DNA from: JALYQB01 sp035640155
Lineage (GTDB): Bacteria > Actinomycetota > Actinomycetes > Mycobacteriales > Pseudonocardiaceae
Direction of reading: 5' to 3'
NCBI GenBank assembly: GCA_035640155.1
Contig: DASQWR010000028.1
Coordinates: forward strand, 1 to 15,071
DNA length: 15,071 nt
Shown here one piece after another: positions 14,501 to 15,071 of the stretch. Position 1 is the first letter of the stretch. Every line of letters begins with the position of its first letter. A program made the position numbers and the translations under genes. The notes below the pieces were generated by a model, which had not been told where the DNA came from, made no database searches, and saw only the letters and a program-made list of their open reading frames with translations.

Positions 14501-14701
14501 GGCGAGCGGGCGGTACGCGGTGAGGGTGAGCAGCGTCGATTCGGGACGGGCGGGGTCGCGCGGCCAGCTCACCGCCGGCTCGGTCACCGACACCGGGGCG
14601 AACGGCATGAGCAGCGCGCACACCACCGCCACCAGCCCGGCGAGCCCGGCCAGCACGACCGTCTGGCGCCTCGGCCCGGGTGCGGGCGGCAGTGGTGTCA
14701 C
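11555..14701 (-). CDS. Arabinosyltransferase, EmbA/B/C family (copy 2)
   Basis: A 1048-residue paralogue of copy 1 with the same layout: TM1 (about 15-37), an N-terminal extracytoplasmic domain, catalytic DDDGYF at 287-292, NYYQFYDQSFTPFTWVY, SKWTHHFG (W586) and a C-terminal carbohydrate-binding-like domain ending YTFGTRLGRDGY. A Pro/Asp-rich insert (around PPPGPSDPEAPDLDAFAG) in the N-terminal domain is absent from copy 1. The frame extends to a GTG at 14752, but that start has no ribosome site. The GTG at 14701 has AGGAG just upstream and gives the same DDD numbering as copy 1. The enzyme should transfer arabinofuranose from decaprenyl-phospho-arabinose outside the membrane. The two copies clearly differ, so they may make different linkages, as EmbA/B/C do. 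The gene is divergent from glf, with 156 bp between the starts. Confidence 0.95.
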   Translation of the reverse strand: MTPLPPAPGPRRQTVVLAGLAGLVAVVCALLMPFAPVSVTEPAVSWPRDPARPESTLLTLTAYRPLALDVRFSCDVARLAQVRAPGVVVSTVLPESPQAGSTGMIVTASGDRVQVRALDRLLLDEPLPAGPCEYRITGESAGLPSFARPPPGPSDPEAPDLDAFAGFGNAELVISRDGRDLVAAPTEQLPDVDVLASSLTGLPADVAGELAVELRVDDEFTSSPTPRKSALTSELVLALLATAAALTWIDRTAPRVSRRWRPGWPRVVDLAVPAVLVCWTFVAPATDDDGYFAAQARNAVISGEVGNYYQFYDQSFTPFTWVYQGLGWWQQLAGDAPVPQRIPALVLGLLTWLVLRRFAVAAMVDFAPTRGGVRAASHAVLAVVFLGWWLPHNMGVRPEAVVALCGAATMLAVLVAGRRQRLAVAWLACALAGLGFTAHPTGFTVVAPLLAGLPLLLPLVHVPGHPMATALRVLAVGSGGMVAPLLAFADGALRDFLRGQAIFLSILDQEDWTDEIQRYWFLLSQIPMGNFAKRAAVLVCLVALGWFAVLTVAARVRRVALPAPLWLAGSSTALAFAALALTPSKWTHHFGALAGVGPAFLALMLVMAVPLTRQVLRGATLPIGVLVAAAGSFVLAIALAWHGPNAWSYAWLDGVRTPYQPASVRNVTLDNPFLWGLAVVLVALALAASGRRSSTRVPRLDALRAVPIVVVASLAATTGYAVGTFGLAAVQGVPRESVWARAFADPTGTDCGAAGAVRVLDPFTAQPLPTGAGLPAPPPPDGFVEGGGYYTGNRPQGSATGRVWGSLVARDGRTAERTVGEMATGWYALPADLEDGAAVTVVAAGTLSDGNSLAAVYGRRSGDSVITAGTEPLTDTARAPPWRTFVLTPPDGADVVRLDAVDATGAIHGWLAFTAPAAARPVVLQEFLPDEAPVALGWQLAFGYPCQRQPEVVNGITEPPSYAVLWGEEARSGLDDIAWQTGRGAVFGQVARTQSVLQLSTVGPVDPHIQVYTFGTRLGRDGYTLSTDRRTVSGASTRMPSGSLSGSR

Positions 14702-14843
14702 GGGTCTCCTGCTCGGCTGGCGCGGGACGAGGTGCACCGGCAACACTCTCACGATGACGACGTCGAGTTGAGTCCGGTCCGTCGTGATCCTGCAAGCCCG
14801 CTACCACTACCGCACCGCGCGACGCTGCGACCTGCCCGGCGGC

Positions 14844-14849
14844 TACTCT
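14844..14849 (+). promoter_or_regulatory. Candidate -10 element for a leaderless glf transcript
   Basis: TACTCT ends eight bases before the glf GTG (14858), so transcription could begin at or next to the start codon. No Shine-Dalgarno sequence is visible, which fits a leaderless mRNA. The -35 region is unconvincing. The rest of the 14702-14843 divergent gap shows nothing I can name. Confidence 0.45.
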
Positions 14850-14857
14850 CCTCGGCC

Positions 14858-15071
14858 GTGAGCTCTTCGCACCACGACCTGATCGTCGTCGGCTCCGGCT
14901 TCTTCGGGCTGACCGTGGCCGAACGGGTCCCCACCCAGCTCGACAAGCGGGTACTGGTGCTGGACCGCCGCGACCACCTCGGCGGCAACGCCTACTCCGA
15001 AGCCGAGTCCGAGACCGGCATCGAGGTGCACCGCTACGGCGCGCACCTGTTCCACACGTCGAACAAGCGGG
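14858..15071 (+). CDS. glf: UDP-galactopyranose mutase Glf, N-terminal part
   Basis: The first 71 codons of Glf, cut by the window edge. The N-terminus shows the FAD-binding Rossmann motif LIVVGSGFFGLTVAE (8-22), the end of strand 2 with its acidic residue (VLVLDRRDHLGGNAYSE) and the family signature GIEVHRYGAHLFHTSN. Glf is a flavoenzyme that converts UDP-galactopyranose into UDP-galactofuranose, the donor for the GlfT2 encoded upstream, and acts in the cytoplasm. The GTG at 14858 is the only sensible start. The gene is divergent from emb copy 2 and probably leaderless. Confidence 0.95.
   Translation, partial: MSSSHHDLIVVGSGFFGLTVAERVPTQLDKRVLVLDRRDHLGGNAYSEAESETGIEVHRYGAHLFHTSNKR

Noticed and set aside
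1..15071. CRISPR arrays, tRNA or rRNA genes, phage attachment sites
   Set aside because: No regularly spaced repeats, tRNA-like cloverleaf with a TTCGA-type loop, or rRNA signature was seen by eye.

Overview
This is a GC-rich window (roughly 70% G+C by eye) with GTG, TTG and probably CTG starts and strongly G/C-ending codons. It carries genes for an arabinogalactan-type cell wall: two EmbA/B/C-type arabinosyltransferases, a GlfT2-type galactofuranosyltransferase and the start of UDP-galactopyranose mutase (Glf). That combination points to a mycolata-type or Pseudonocardiales-type actinobacterium. I favour Pseudonocardiales (Pseudonocardia or a relative), but this is inference from gene content only.

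Layout. 1-2380 (minus strand): a GT4 glycosyltransferase, cut by the window edge, behind an overlapping multi-spanning flippase. 2511-3145 (minus): an intact VapBC toxin-antitoxin pair with a good promoter, lying in the region upstream of emb copy 1. 3311-8762 (plus): emb copy 1, then glfT2, then a 38-residue one-helix microprotein tightly coupled to glfT2. 8771-10676 (plus): a degraded zone with a frameshifted unidentified ORF, an intact DUF1918 gene with its own promoter, a MazE-like antitoxin reduced by internal deletion, an apparently full-length MazF-like toxin with an 18-bp loop duplication, and a fragment of an alkaline-phosphatase-superfamily gene. 10677-14701 (minus): emb copy 2 followed by a second flippase, which lost its 3' end at the same point where the phosphatase fragment stops. 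14858-end (plus): glf, divergent from emb copy 2 and probably leaderless.

How the genes fit together. Glf makes UDP-galactofuranose. GlfT2 polymerises it into the galactan on the cytoplasmic face. A flippase-like carrier could move lipid-linked glycans across the membrane. The Emb enzymes add arabinofuranose outside, from decaprenyl-phospho-arabinose. The GT4 enzyme may make an additional lipid-linked glycan. The two emb genes each sit near a flippase, which looks like an ancient duplicated module with one damaged flippase.

The most unusual part is the scar between glfT2 and emb copy 2. Two convergent genes are fused through their missing 3' ends, and a toxin gene sits beside a wrecked antitoxin. 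I see no CRISPR array, tRNA, rRNA or insertion sequence, and no clear evidence of a wholly new system.
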